Shown here piece by piece: positions 32,975 through 42,222 of a stretch of DNA of 64,000 bases. The notes beneath the pieces were generated by a model, which did not search any database, was not told where the DNA came from, and worked only from the letters and a program-made list of their open reading frames with translations. How positions within the stretch are numbered: the first letter of the stretch is position 1; each line of letters opens with the position of its first letter. The translations under genes and the position numbers were made by a program. Where the stretch lies: contig QZIT01000006.1 in NCBI GenBank assembly GCA_003599145.1, forward strand, positions 248,001 to 312,000. Reading direction: 5' to 3'. This stretch comes from Candidatus Woesearchaeota archaeon (GTDB lineage: Archaea; Nanobdellota; Nanobdellia; Woesearchaeales; UBA9642).

Positions 32975-34468
32975 ATGGTAGATTCTGCTATAAGGCTGAT
33001 GAAGAATGGCTTTATAAAAAAGGATTATAAAACTCTTTATCCTGCTTCATTTAATTGGTCTACTTTATCAAAGGAGCAGGCAGAAAAACATGCTGATGAG
33101 GAAATAGACGAAGAAGTTTTGCAGTCTTTTGCAGGAAAATTCATCAATCCCTTTGACAGAACAGGCTATCCAAAGCCTTCAAGAAGAATGCGCTTGATTA
33201 TGGAGAATTTCAACATGTCTGTTGAAGAGCCTTATTTCTGGGTTCTTGACCATTTGAGACAGGATCAGTCGTTTAGAACAGTGCATAAGATAACTGATGT
33301 GTTTTCAGGAAGCGAGAGCAGCTCTTTTTGGGGGCAAAATAGCCAAAGATTGGGCATACAGCAGGATAAGGTTACTCAGTATTTTGCAACAGTTGGAAAA
33401 ATGATAAAGGACTTGTTTCAGTTGGTGAGGGAGTTGAGGATTATTGATGAGCGTATGGAAATTTACACTATGGCTCCAAAAAGCAAAAGTGCAGATGTTA
33501 CATTAAAGGGCTTATATATTGATTTAGTTGAAGGAAGCACTGAAAAGCCAACGAGCGTTTATGGCATGTCACGCCAAGTAGGCTTTACCATTCTTCCTGA
33601 TTTATTTTTTAACACCCATATTTATGACCTTGAAAAGCTCGATCAGGTTATAGAGTCTATGAAGTTCAATCCAACAGTCAAGAATGTGCTGAAAAGAAAA
33701 TTATTTCAGTTTGTCAACTGGAAAGTTAAAACACAGGCAGAGTTAGAGAGCAGAAGGCTGTTCAATTTACGATATTTAAGGCAGCACTGGGGCATTATTA
33801 AAATGTATATGGGGTGGATAAAGCCCTATCTCAAGAATATTCAAAGATTAAGCACCAGCCTGAAACATACGGAAAGTCCTGATATTATTACAGCATTTGA
33901 AACTTCTGTTCTGGAAATTGAAATTCTCGCTGAAAGGCAGGCTGTTTCAGGGTATCATCCTTGCATTCTAGCAACGTTCAACTATACTACAAAACCTTCG
34001 ATGAGTTATCAACAGGATTACCAAAGAGGACCTATTCATGTTGGAAGAGTTGAAATAAACATGCGTGCGTATTCATGGACTTCTGAACAAATTGATAATT
34101 ATAAAAAAATGAAAAATGCAGAAGATATGGAGTTAATGGGCATTATTGATGGCAGTGTCCATGCAGCAATGGAAGCGCTTGGTGATGAGCTTAACAAATA
34201 TCTTGAGGAAGCTGGAGAAAAAATAGAAAAACCCATTCCTAAAGAAGAGCCAAAGAAAAAAGAAAATATGTTTTCAGGCGCTTTTGAACCTGGCGTTGCT
34301 GTTTTCAAAGGATTTGCAGAGATGTTTACTGCACTCATCCCTATTTCTATGCCAAAAAAGAAAGGTAAATCACCAGGCAATCCTTCTTCTGCTGCAAAAG
34401 AGGCAAGCGGGGCAATGTGGCAAACCTATAAAAACTTCAAAAAATCCCACAAGCTGTTAGCATGGTAG
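32975..34468 (+). CDS. Unknown lineage-type protein, first of three genes
   Basis: A 497-residue soluble protein without signal peptide. It begins MVDSAIRLMKNGFIKKDYKT, has a long helical middle and a beta-containing segment near YHPCILATFNYTTKPSMSYQ, then a Lys/Pro-rich linker and a small hydrophobic segment near the end (AVFKGFAEMFTALIPISM). No known domain is recognised. A TATA box at 32945-32955 suggests a leaderless start at ATG 32975. The stop overlaps the start of the next gene by seven bases, so the pair is coupled. Confidence 0.75.
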   Translation: MVDSAIRLMKNGFIKKDYKTLYPASFNWSTLSKEQAEKHADEEIDEEVLQSFAGKFINPFDRTGYPKPSRRMRLIMENFNMSVEEPYFWVLDHLRQDQSFRTVHKITDVFSGSESSSFWGQNSQRLGIQQDKVTQYFATVGKMIKDLFQLVRELRIIDERMEIYTMAPKSKSADVTLKGLYIDLVEGSTEKPTSVYGMSRQVGFTILPDLFFNTHIYDLEKLDQVIESMKFNPTVKNVLKRKLFQFVNWKVKTQAELESRRLFNLRYLRQHWGIIKMYMGWIKPYLKNIQRLSTSLKHTESPDIITAFETSVLEIEILAERQAVSGYHPCILATFNYTTKPSMSYQQDYQRGPIHVGRVEINMRAYSWTSEQIDNYKKMKNAEDMELMGIIDGSVHAAMEALGDELNKYLEEAGEKIEKPIPKEEPKKKENMFSGAFEPGVAVFKGFAEMFTALIPISMPKKKGKSPGNPSSAAKEASGAMWQTYKNFKKSHKLLAW

Positions 34469-35025
34469 TCAGTGCAAAAGACATAAAGGATTTATCTCCT
34501 GAGGAAAAAATTAAGCGATTAAGGCAGTTGGAGCACCATAGAAAAGAGGAGATTGAAGCTTTAGAAAAAACGAAAAAGCAGGAAATTGACGAAGCAGAAG
34601 AACTCATTAAGAAAACCATTGAGGACTTAACAGAAGAAGAGGAAAAGAACTTTAAAGAAGTTGAAACGGTAAGAAGACGTGTTCAGACTGAAAATCTGGA
34701 AGAAAGTGTCCAGCAAGAAAAAGTTGAAAAAACAAAGCAGGTTGCCTATGGAGCTGTTTTAGAGGAAATACGAGAAAATCCTGGGGATGTTTATAGGCTA
34801 GGCAAAGGAAGTATTGCACAGGAAGTTGAACATCTCAGGGAAAAGGCAGAAGCTGAAGGTTTAAACGATGAAGAAGTAAGGCATTTTAGAACCATTCAAT
34901 ACAGTCTAGCAAAAGTTCCTGAGAATACGTATATAAGAAATAAGGAAGTTTATAATAATCTTTCTGAAATAAGAGAAGGCATTGATTTTATCAATAAACA
35001 TATGAAGCAGATTTACAGTAAGTAA
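34462..35025 (+). CDS. Coiled-coil protein, second of three genes
   Basis: A 187-residue charged protein: MVVSAKDIKDLSPEEKIKRL, then an uninterrupted Glu/Lys coiled coil to about residue 90, then a helical bundle part (YRLGKGSIAQEVEHLREKAE) and a C-terminal helix. No metal or catalytic motif. Its start overlaps the stop of the 497-residue gene (ATGGTAG). Probably a structural partner of that protein. Confidence 0.75.
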   Translation: MVVSAKDIKDLSPEEKIKRLRQLEHHRKEEIEALEKTKKQEIDEAEELIKKTIEDLTEEEEKNFKEVETVRRRVQTENLEESVQQEKVEKTKQVAYGAVLEEIRENPGDVYRLGKGSIAQEVEHLREKAEAEGLNDEEVRHFRTIQYSLAKVPENTYIRNKEVYNNLSEIREGIDFINKHMKQIYSK

Positions 35026-35085
35026 TTCTTGGTACCTTGAGAGCGCTTCCACAAAATTTAAATACCGCAATGTCCTAAAATCATC

Positions 35086-37032
35086 ATGATTTTCAACAAT
35101 GGATATTACAATGCGCTTGACAGAGGCTATTATGGAAATCAGGAACCTGTAAATTTAGATGCTCCTAAGCCTGTGTATGAAATGACTTCTAAGCTAGGAC
35201 CTCAAGAATTAGGTACTACAACGCACCCTATGCAAAATACCCTGCAAAGCTTGGTTGCAAAAATACGTTCTGGAGCAGGAAAAATAGAGTTTTCTTTTAT
35301 TGGACAGGGAAAAACTAATTCCCAGCAACCAGGTCCAGAAGCTTTTGGAAGCAGAGAAAGGCAGGATATGAAAGATTTGGTAACCATCAATAAGATAAGA
35401 ACGAGTACGCACGCTTCTGTGCATGGTGGCGGTCTTGGAGGGCTGCATGGTGGCGAAGGAGCCGGTTTCAGAAGGGATGTGCAGCAAAATACGCTGAAAG
35501 AAATTGAAAAGGCGATTCATTTTGCGGCAGAAGCAACCAACGGAGGAGCTGTTGTTTTTCACACAGGAGAATGGCAAAGACCGTTAAGCGAGCTAAAAGA
35601 AAAAACAGGAGAGCAGTTATTTAAAAGCTATCAGAAAGAAGATGAAGATGCTACTGTTTATTTTGCAGATAATAGAACAGGAAGATTAGTCAGCGGGGTA
35701 AGCAAAGATCAAGATTTATATGAGCCGGAGTTTGAAACAAAAAAAGTGAATGGAGAAGAGTATTACGTTGATGTAAGAGGAAATTTAATTCCCAAAGACG
35801 CTCCTGTTGAAAGGCTTTTTGACAGGGTGCCAAAATGGGATGCTGAGCACACTAATTTTAAAATAAGAAAGAAAAAATGGGCTGATTTTGAAAAAGATGC
35901 TGAAGAGTGGAATAGAAACCATGCTGATGAAAAGCCAAAATCTCCTGGAGAAATGTTTTTGCTCACACGATTGCAGAATCAAATTCTGCAGGCAAAGGGA
36001 AATTCGCTTTATCATGCACAGAGGTACGAACATCATAAAGAAGTAAGAGATAGAGCTTTGGATGCCTTAAAGTTTTATGAAAATCTTGAAAGAGATATTC
36101 CTGAAGATGAAAAGTGGAAAATCATGAAGCAAAAAGGCTTTGCCGAGCTGATTCCTCCAAAATCAGTTATGCCAACAGAATATTTAAAAGAAATCATTAA
36201 AAGTGAAGAAGACTCTATGAGGCACGTTCACGAGGCTTCTTCTGCTGCAGATGCACAGGCAAAGGAAGTTGAAGAGTCTTTAAAATACATTAAACCCATT
36301 AAGGATGTTGGCTTGCCTAGAACGTATGAAACCATTGCAAGAGCCGCAATGACTGCCATGAAATATACAGAAAAAAATAAAGATAAATTGGACGAAGCTA
36401 TCTATGTTGCTCCTGAAAACTTTATGCCACAGCAATTTGGCAGTCATCCTGATGAAATACGAGAGATTATTAAGGGCTCAAGGCAGGAAATGGTAAAACG
36501 ATTGATGCACGAAGGCATGGACAAAACTTCTGCTGAAGAAAAGGCAAAAACGCATATTAAGGCAACTATTGATATTGGTCATTTTAATCTTTGGAGAAGC
36601 CATTTCGAGCCAAAAGACGGAGAAAGCATTGAAGATAGGGATAAAAGATTTAATACATGGGTTATCGAGCAAACAAGCAAACTGGCAAAAGAAGGCATTA
36701 TTGGTCATGTTCATTTGACTGATAATTTTGGCTATGATGATGAACATATAACTCCTGGGCAGGGCAATGCCCCTATCAAGGAATTTATTGCAGAAATGGA
36801 AAAAGCAGGCTTGAATGATTTTATTATAGAACCAGGAAGCTTTAATGGAGATACATCCATGCATGAAACCTGGAACATGTTAAACAGTTCTGTTTATCAA
36901 TTTGAACGTTTGCCAGGATTTTCAGGGTTCCACGAAAAGCATTTTGGCTATCACGCTCCTCCTAATTACATTGTTGGCGCCTATGCTCCAAGCAACGAAT
37001 GGAAGTTGTGGTCAGAAGTTCCTTTGGAGTAA
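35086..37032 (+). CDS. Large TIM-barrel-like (xylose isomerase/AP endonuclease-like) protein
   Basis: A 648-residue protein. The N-terminal part has STHASVHGGGLGGLHGGEGAG and HFAAEATNGGAVVFHTGEWQ, and the C-terminal part has IDIGHFNLWRSHFEP, GHVHLTDNFGYDDEHITPGQG and DFIIEPGSF. These resemble the metal-site strands of AP endonuclease 2/xylose isomerase-like TIM barrels (HxH, D, E). A large helical insertion (about residues 170-430) separates them. It follows the coiled-coil gene by 60 bases with its own TATA (AATTTAAATACC). Substrate unknown; confidence in the fold is moderate. Confidence 0.65.
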   Translation: MIFNNGYYNALDRGYYGNQEPVNLDAPKPVYEMTSKLGPQELGTTTHPMQNTLQSLVAKIRSGAGKIEFSFIGQGKTNSQQPGPEAFGSRERQDMKDLVTINKIRTSTHASVHGGGLGGLHGGEGAGFRRDVQQNTLKEIEKAIHFAAEATNGGAVVFHTGEWQRPLSELKEKTGEQLFKSYQKEDEDATVYFADNRTGRLVSGVSKDQDLYEPEFETKKVNGEEYYVDVRGNLIPKDAPVERLFDRVPKWDAEHTNFKIRKKKWADFEKDAEEWNRNHADEKPKSPGEMFLLTRLQNQILQAKGNSLYHAQRYEHHKEVRDRALDALKFYENLERDIPEDEKWKIMKQKGFAELIPPKSVMPTEYLKEIIKSEEDSMRHVHEASSAADAQAKEVEESLKYIKPIKDVGLPRTYETIARAAMTAMKYTEKNKDKLDEAIYVAPENFMPQQFGSHPDEIREIIKGSRQEMVKRLMHEGMDKTSAEEKAKTHIKATIDIGHFNLWRSHFEPKDGESIEDRDKRFNTWVIEQTSKLAKEGIIGHVHLTDNFGYDDEHITPGQGNAPIKEFIAEMEKAGLNDFIIEPGSFNGDTSMHETWNMLNSSVYQFERLPGFSGFHEKHFGYHAPPNYIVGAYAPSNEWKLWSEVPLE

Positions 37033-37086
37033 CGAGCGATACGTTGGAACTGCGTTTTCAATCTCTTTTTAATCTCCGATGAAACA

Positions 37087-37605
37087 TTACACTTCAGCAT
37101 TATGCGCAAATCTTGCTGCTTTTCTCTCAAGCCATTCTTTTTTCTGCTCTTCAGTCATTTCTTCAACAGCATCATTCCCAAGAATAAATCCTCTGCACTG
37201 TTTGCTTCCGCATTTGCAGGGGTGCTCTTCATAGCAGTCTTTATCAAAGCTGTAGTCATATCCTAGTTCTTCTCCTTGCTTGATGTCTCTCATGGCAATA
37301 ACCCATATTCTTCCATCATCAATCTCTATTTCGCAATTTTCCTCGCAGGAATGGTTGATAAACCGTGCATCGTTTCCGTTTACTGCTCCATCAATATCGT
37401 GTGTTTCATCCAAGGTGAATATGTAAACGGTTCCGTTTTCGTTGTCTCTGTCCTGTCTTTTGTCTGATTCTTCCTTGGTTATTTTTTCCCCTGTGTACTC
37501 TATGATTTTTGTTCCTTTGGGAATGTCCATCTTAGCAAACACGCCTCTGCCATGAATAGCAGAATCACTTACCAATATCCATGGCGAGTCAGGGCTTTCT
37601 CTCAT
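37087..37605 (-). CDS. SET-domain protein lysine methyltransferase-like
   Basis: A 172-residue protein that is essentially one SET domain: HGRGVFAKMDIPKGTKIIEY, DARFINHSCEENCEIE (the NHS..N SAM-binding knot), ELGYDYSF and a post-SET zinc group CKCGSKQCRG. The family methylates lysines of histones or other proteins; archaeal targets are poorly known. I chose ATG 37605 because the 40 residues upstream run into the divergent gene and its promoter. Confidence 0.88.
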   Translation of the reverse strand: MRESPDSPWILVSDSAIHGRGVFAKMDIPKGTKIIEYTGEKITKEESDKRQDRDNENGTVYIFTLDETHDIDGAVNGNDARFINHSCEENCEIEIDDGRIWVIAMRDIKQGEELGYDYSFDKDCYEEHPCKCGSKQCRGFILGNDAVEEMTEEQKKEWLERKAARFAHNAEV

Positions 37606-37689
37606 ATAAAAACGGAAAAAGAGGTGGTTTTTAAGTGTTGTGGTAGTTTCGGAAATATTTATAAATGTTCTCTGTATCCTTTCTGAACG

Positions 37690-38223
37690 ATGAATCAAAC
37701 TGCAGCAAAAACACTCGATGCTCAAATGCTTTTATGGGATGGTGAAAACCGAGTTTTTCATCCTGTTAAACCGAATGTTCCTGAACTTGTTGACAGTTTC
37801 AAAGTAGCAGACTATGTAGACCGTATTGGAGAACCTATTCCTGTTCTTGAGCTCAATAATTTTGCAACAGTCTATCTGGGCCGTATGATTGTTAATATAG
37901 CGCCTCCAAAATCAAATGGAAAATTGCCTGAAGCAGAGAAAATGCATCATATAAAAGTCCAGCAACTGCGCTATCTTGTTCTTGACCGTTTAATCAACAA
38001 TGCGTTTGACATTGCAGCTAAACATCACGCGCCGTACTTTGTCGTAAACATTGTAGAAAGTGCAGGAGAAGCTATTTTTGAGCTTCAGAAAGATGGCGTT
38101 TTTGAATATAGTCCAGGGCATACAGATAAAAGGTTCTTTCTTCATCCAAGTTTGAATTTGTATGTTCCTGTTCTGCAACACGTGGATGGAATATATAACG
38201 CAACGTCCCGTAAGAAAACATAA
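37690..38223 (+). CDS. Unknown soluble protein
   Basis: A 177-residue protein without signal or membrane segment (MNQTAAKTLDAQMLLWDGEN). Mixed alpha/beta pattern with YFVVNIVESAGEAIFEL and FFLHPSLNLYVPVL. Leaderless ATG with TATA ATATTTATAAATG at 37655-37667, preceded by TTTCGGAAA, near the window-wide promoter motif. Divergent from the SET gene. No family recognised. Confidence 0.65.
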   Translation: MNQTAAKTLDAQMLLWDGENRVFHPVKPNVPELVDSFKVADYVDRIGEPIPVLELNNFATVYLGRMIVNIAPPKSNGKLPEAEKMHHIKVQQLRYLVLDRLINNAFDIAAKHHAPYFVVNIVESAGEAIFELQKDGVFEYSPGHTDKRFFLHPSLNLYVPVLQHVDGIYNATSRKKT

Positions 38224-38256
38224 ATATTTATAAACAATACTTTCTAGAGTGCTTGC

Positions 38257-39435
38257 ATGGATCCTATTTTTTTGGTTACTATCTGCCTTATTCTTAGTTT
38301 AATTCTTGCAGAAGTATTTAATTTTTTCAAATCATCTATTGTCATAGGAATGATTCTTGCAGGAGTTTTGCTGACTATCCCTCAAATACATGTAGCAGTG
38401 ATTACAGAGCAGGGGTTGTCTTTTATTGATTTCCTTTCAAGCCTCGGAATTATCTTTCTGCTGTTTATAACAGGATTGCAGGTTGATTATGAAAAGCTCA
38501 AGGAATCAAGAAAAGAAGAAGGACTGATTGCATTTTTTTCAGCAGTTGTTCCTTTTGCTCTTGGATTTATCGTAAGCTGGCTTTTGGGATTTGAACTCAT
38601 AACCTGCTTTGTTGTTGGAGCAGCATTAGCGCTTACATCAGAAGGAACAACTATTGTTGTGCTGAACGAAGTAAAAAAACTGCGTTCGAAAGTGGGCACT
38701 ATCATCCTTGGGGCAGGCATTCTTGATGATGTCTTTGAAATTCTTTTTCTTTCTATTCTGGTGATTATTGTGCAGAAAGGCATCTCTTCTGAGCTTGCAG
38801 CGTTTCCCTTTAAAATAGTGGTCTTTGTCATGGTGGTCTTTATTATTTTTAAGCTTATTCTTCCTCGATTGATTTCTCATGCTTTAAAAAACGATTCTAA
38901 AATAAGCTCTTTAGGGTTGGTTATTGTCATGTGCTTTTTTATTGCGTCGATTTCAACGTTTTTAGGTTTTGGTCCTATCATCGGAGCGTTCATTGCAGGC
39001 CTTATTCTGCAGCTGCTGATTCATAAGCACACCATTAAGCATAAAATCATTGATGAGATTCAAAACTTCAGCTTTGCTTTGATTATCCCTTTTTTCTTTA
39101 TCAATATAGGACTGCATCTTGATTTGTCTATTCTTCAAACAAATCTTTGGTTAGTGTTGATTATTCTGGCAGTTGCTATTGCTGGAAAAATTATTGGAGC
39201 ATTAATAGTAAGGCCCTGGAGCAGTTTAACTACGCGGCAATTGTATCTTGTTGGATGGGGCATGAATTCAAGAGGTGCTGTTGAGCTGGTTATTGCAGAA
39301 GTTGCCAGAACTGCAGGTTTAATCTCTATAGAAATTTATTCTGTTCTGGTGTTGATGGCAGTGGTTACCACGTTTATCTTTCCCTTTGTTCTCAAATTGT
39401 ATATCAGAAAGTACCCTGGAATTATGGATGCGTGA
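38257..39435 (+). CDS. CPA2-type cation/proton antiporter
   Basis: A 392-residue integral membrane protein with about 11-12 segments. GIIFLLFITGLQVDYEKLKE, GAALALTSEGTTIVVLNE, GFGPIIGAFIAGL and the C-terminal GWGMNSRGAVELVIAEV (SRG, conserved in KefB/NhaS/GerN-type exchangers) are typical. No TrkA-N or TrkA-C regulatory domain. It likely exchanges Na+ or K+ for H+ in pH and salt balance. Leaderless start with TATA near 38228. Confidence 0.92.
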   Translation: MDPIFLVTICLILSLILAEVFNFFKSSIVIGMILAGVLLTIPQIHVAVITEQGLSFIDFLSSLGIIFLLFITGLQVDYEKLKESRKEEGLIAFFSAVVPFALGFIVSWLLGFELITCFVVGAALALTSEGTTIVVLNEVKKLRSKVGTIILGAGILDDVFEILFLSILVIIVQKGISSELAAFPFKIVVFVMVVFIIFKLILPRLISHALKNDSKISSLGLVIVMCFFIASISTFLGFGPIIGAFIAGLILQLLIHKHTIKHKIIDEIQNFSFALIIPFFFINIGLHLDLSILQTNLWLVLIILAVAIAGKIIGALIVRPWSSLTTRQLYLVGWGMNSRGAVELVIAEVARTAGLISIEIYSVLVLMAVVTTFIFPFVLKLYIRKYPGIMDA

Positions 39436-39518
39436 CTGGAAATTTGCTTTAAGGATTATGTTTCTTCCTGAGAATTTCTAGAATTATCTTTCCTGAACAT
39501 TGCTGAACAACTATAGCT

Positions 39519-41015
39519 TCACTGAACATACTTTTCCATAAACTTTATCAGCAATCGTACTCCGTAGCCTGTTCCTCCTTTTGGCAGATATTCCCTTTCA
39601 TCGTTCAACGATGCAGTTCCTGCTATGTCTAGATGAATCCACGGCATGCTATCAATGAAGTTCTGCAAAAATATTGCGCCTGTAATAGAGCCTGCTTCCT
39701 TGATTTTGCTGATGTTTCTTACGTCAGCTAGATCACTTTTCATGTTTTCTTTGTATTCATCCCATAAAGGAAGCTGCCAGACTCTTTCAAACGTTTCTTC
39801 TCCTGCTTCAACGAGTAAATCCATATTTTTTTGGTCTGTTCCCATCATGCCAGCAGCATGACTTCCCAGTGCAACAATCACAGCTCCTGTTAATGTTGCA
39901 AGATCTATGGCAAGTTCAGGATGCAATTCTTTTTCAGTGTATGCAAGCGCATCTGACAATACTAATCTTCCCTCTGCGTCAGTATTTAAAATTTCAATGG
40001 TTTTGCCGTTAAAACCAGTAACAATGTCTCCTGGTTTTACTGCTGTTCCTGATGGCATGTTCTCGCATGTTGGTATCACGCCGAAAAGCGTAATGGGAAG
40101 TTTCAGCATCGCGGCTGCCTTCATAGTTGCCAGTACCGTAGCTGCTCCTGCCATGTCTATTTTCATATCTTCCATGTGCTCTTCTGGCTTTAAACTTAGC
40201 CCTCCGCTGTCAAAGGTGATGCCTTTACCTACTATTGCCATTGATTTTTTTCCATTTTGGTACGATAGCACAATAAATTTTGGCTCTTCTGCGCTTCCTT
40301 TGGTTACTGCAAGGATGGCGTTCATGCCTAGTTTCTCAAGTTGTTTTTTATCAAAAATTTGGGTTTTCAAAGGCAATTCTTTTGCCATTTTTTCTGCAAT
40401 GGCTGCTAGATGAGATGGTGTAACGACATTTGAAGGTTCATTCACTAAATCCCTTACTAAATTAGTGCACTCTGTAAGAATCATGGCTTTGTTTATGCCT
40501 TTGCTTATCTGCTCTGCATTGTTTCCAATAAGTATCATGCTGTCTATTTTTTTTATCTTTTCTTTGTCAACAGTCTTATAGTGCGTAAATTGATATAACC
40601 CTAGAATGGTCGCTTCAGCTATTGCCAATGCTTTTGTTTCTTCATTCTTTTCGTCTTTTCCTTCAAAGTCTACAAGCAGCAGGGCATTTGCAAACGATTT
40701 TGCATTCATTTCCCGCGCTTCTTTTGCAGCAACACCTGAGACTTTTCTTAAGGTTTCTAGAGTAAATTCCTTTTTATCTCCTAAGCCAATAAGCAAGATC
40801 TGCTTTGCAGGCATTTTTCCTTGCGTAGACAAAACACAAATCTCCTTTAATTCTCCTGTGAATCTTTTTTGAGTTATTGCATTGCTTATTTCATGGTTCA
40901 GTGCATCATCAAGCTGTTGCATCATGCTGCTTAGTGGTTGCTGTTCAAAAAGTCCGACAACAAGAACGTCAGCTTTTGCTTCAAGAATATTTTTTTCAGT
41001 AGTTATGTTTACCAT
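39519..41015 (-). CDS. pepA: Leucyl aminopeptidase (M17 family)
   Basis: A 498-residue cytosolic M17 aminopeptidase. VGKGITFDSGGLSLKP, MKIDMAGAATVLATM and the signature NTDAEGRLVLSDAL supply the two-zinc site and bicarbonate-binding region; TLTGAVIVALGSHAAGMM follows. ATG 41015 (MVNITTEKN) is chosen; a minus-strand TATA (CTATTTATAG) lies about 25 bases upstream, while the longer frame to 41267 covers the promoter and the divergent gene. Confidence 0.95.
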   Translation of the reverse strand: MVNITTEKNILEAKADVLVVGLFEQQPLSSMMQQLDDALNHEISNAITQKRFTGELKEICVLSTQGKMPAKQILLIGLGDKKEFTLETLRKVSGVAAKEAREMNAKSFANALLLVDFEGKDEKNEETKALAIAEATILGLYQFTHYKTVDKEKIKKIDSMILIGNNAEQISKGINKAMILTECTNLVRDLVNEPSNVVTPSHLAAIAEKMAKELPLKTQIFDKKQLEKLGMNAILAVTKGSAEEPKFIVLSYQNGKKSMAIVGKGITFDSGGLSLKPEEHMEDMKIDMAGAATVLATMKAAAMLKLPITLFGVIPTCENMPSGTAVKPGDIVTGFNGKTIEILNTDAEGRLVLSDALAYTEKELHPELAIDLATLTGAVIVALGSHAAGMMGTDQKNMDLLVEAGEETFERVWQLPLWDEYKENMKSDLADVRNISKIKEAGSITGAIFLQNFIDSMPWIHLDIAGTASLNDEREYLPKGGTGYGVRLLIKFMEKYVQ

Positions 41016-41127
41016 GGTATTCAAAATAACAACCTCTATAAATAGTTTTTTGATTTTTTTGCTGTTTTTTCTGATACGGTAAAAAAAATGCAAAAGGTTT
41101 ATAAAGTGGAAAAAAGACTTGTAGAGC

Positions 41128-42150
41128 ATGCTTTTGGAAGATGAATCAGATTTTAGTTTTGAAGAGCCGGCTGTTTCTTTTGAAGCACTTCCTTCTTTGA
41201 AAATAGACGTTCCTGAGGAAAAAATAAACCATATTGAAAGGTCTTCGCTTGATACGTTGATTTCCATTTTGAGTGAACAAATGAAAACATCTTCACATCA
41301 TTCTTATATTGCAATTCGCGTAAACGTCATCTTGCCTCATGATGCCTATGTCAAAACATTTCAGTATGGCAAAATTCCCTCTGCGCAGGAATATCCTACC
41401 AACTTGCTTGTTTCAGGAATTGGAAAAAAAATAGGTCTGTTGCTCAGACGAAAGCCATCTGCGCAATCACTGAGAACTCTTAAAAAGAAACTATTAAGTG
41501 TTGCCGAAGAAGCAGCTGCATGCGAATATGAAATGGAGACAGAAAATTGGCATTTGAGGAGCTTCCTTAAGGAGCATCCTGCAATACATAACTTTCTGAC
41601 TGATGCGTATTCTGCGCAGATTTCCATGCTGATAGACGTGTTGGATGGCTATAGAAATCCTCCATTAAGTAATGGCATTGCGCAATCACTCAGTCATTTG
41701 AGTTATCTTACCAATGCAGGCATGGTCTCTCCTCATATCACAAGCAGGGAGCTTGCGGGAGTTTATCTTGATGATCCAGAAGCAATGAGCAGAGATGCCA
41801 GTGTCGATATTGCTACGGTTTCTTATCTCTTTCCTGCTTTCCATCATGCACATAGTGAGCTTAAGCCTGTTCTTGACACTCTTGGCCTTGCTCTTGGGGG
41901 ATTAATGCAGCAGAAAAATGATTTTCTGATAAGAAGACTTGGATTATATCTTAGTAGTGCATCTGACTACTTGAGTGATGATTTTAATGCCTTGCGAAAA
42001 ACAGAGCCTCCTGATCAGTGTCCTATGACTAAAGATGTGTTTCTTCACTTCCAAAGAACAGGATGTCTATTAAACGTTTTGAGTGCTTATCTTAAAGAAT
42101 ATGAAGATGCATACAGCATAGATGAACCTCTTGACAGCACGTTTCCTTGA
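41128..42150 (+). CDS. Unknown helical protein
   Basis: A 340-residue soluble protein, mainly helical, starting MLLEDESDFSFEEPAVSFE. It contains SSLDTLISILSEQMKTSSHH and KKLLSVAEEAAACEYEME but no motif I recognise. TATA GGTTTATAAAG at about 41098-41108 fits a leaderless start. Likely a lineage-specific protein. Confidence 0.65.
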   Translation: MLLEDESDFSFEEPAVSFEALPSLKIDVPEEKINHIERSSLDTLISILSEQMKTSSHHSYIAIRVNVILPHDAYVKTFQYGKIPSAQEYPTNLLVSGIGKKIGLLLRRKPSAQSLRTLKKKLLSVAEEAAACEYEMETENWHLRSFLKEHPAIHNFLTDAYSAQISMLIDVLDGYRNPPLSNGIAQSLSHLSYLTNAGMVSPHITSRELAGVYLDDPEAMSRDASVDIATVSYLFPAFHHAHSELKPVLDTLGLALGGLMQQKNDFLIRRLGLYLSSASDYLSDDFNALRKTEPPDQCPMTKDVFLHFQRTGCLLNVLSAYLKEYEDAYSIDEPLDSTFP

Positions 42151-42222
42151 TGTCTCTATTCTCCAATAGTAAGTAAACTTAATAAAGGTTCTTCATCATT
42201 AGAGCTTAAGGAGGGAACATTC

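Noticed and set aside
35202-35577. Minus-strand frames under the 648-residue gene
   Set aside because: They are overlapping shadows without SD or TATA signals, while the plus frame has a promoter and coherent motifs.
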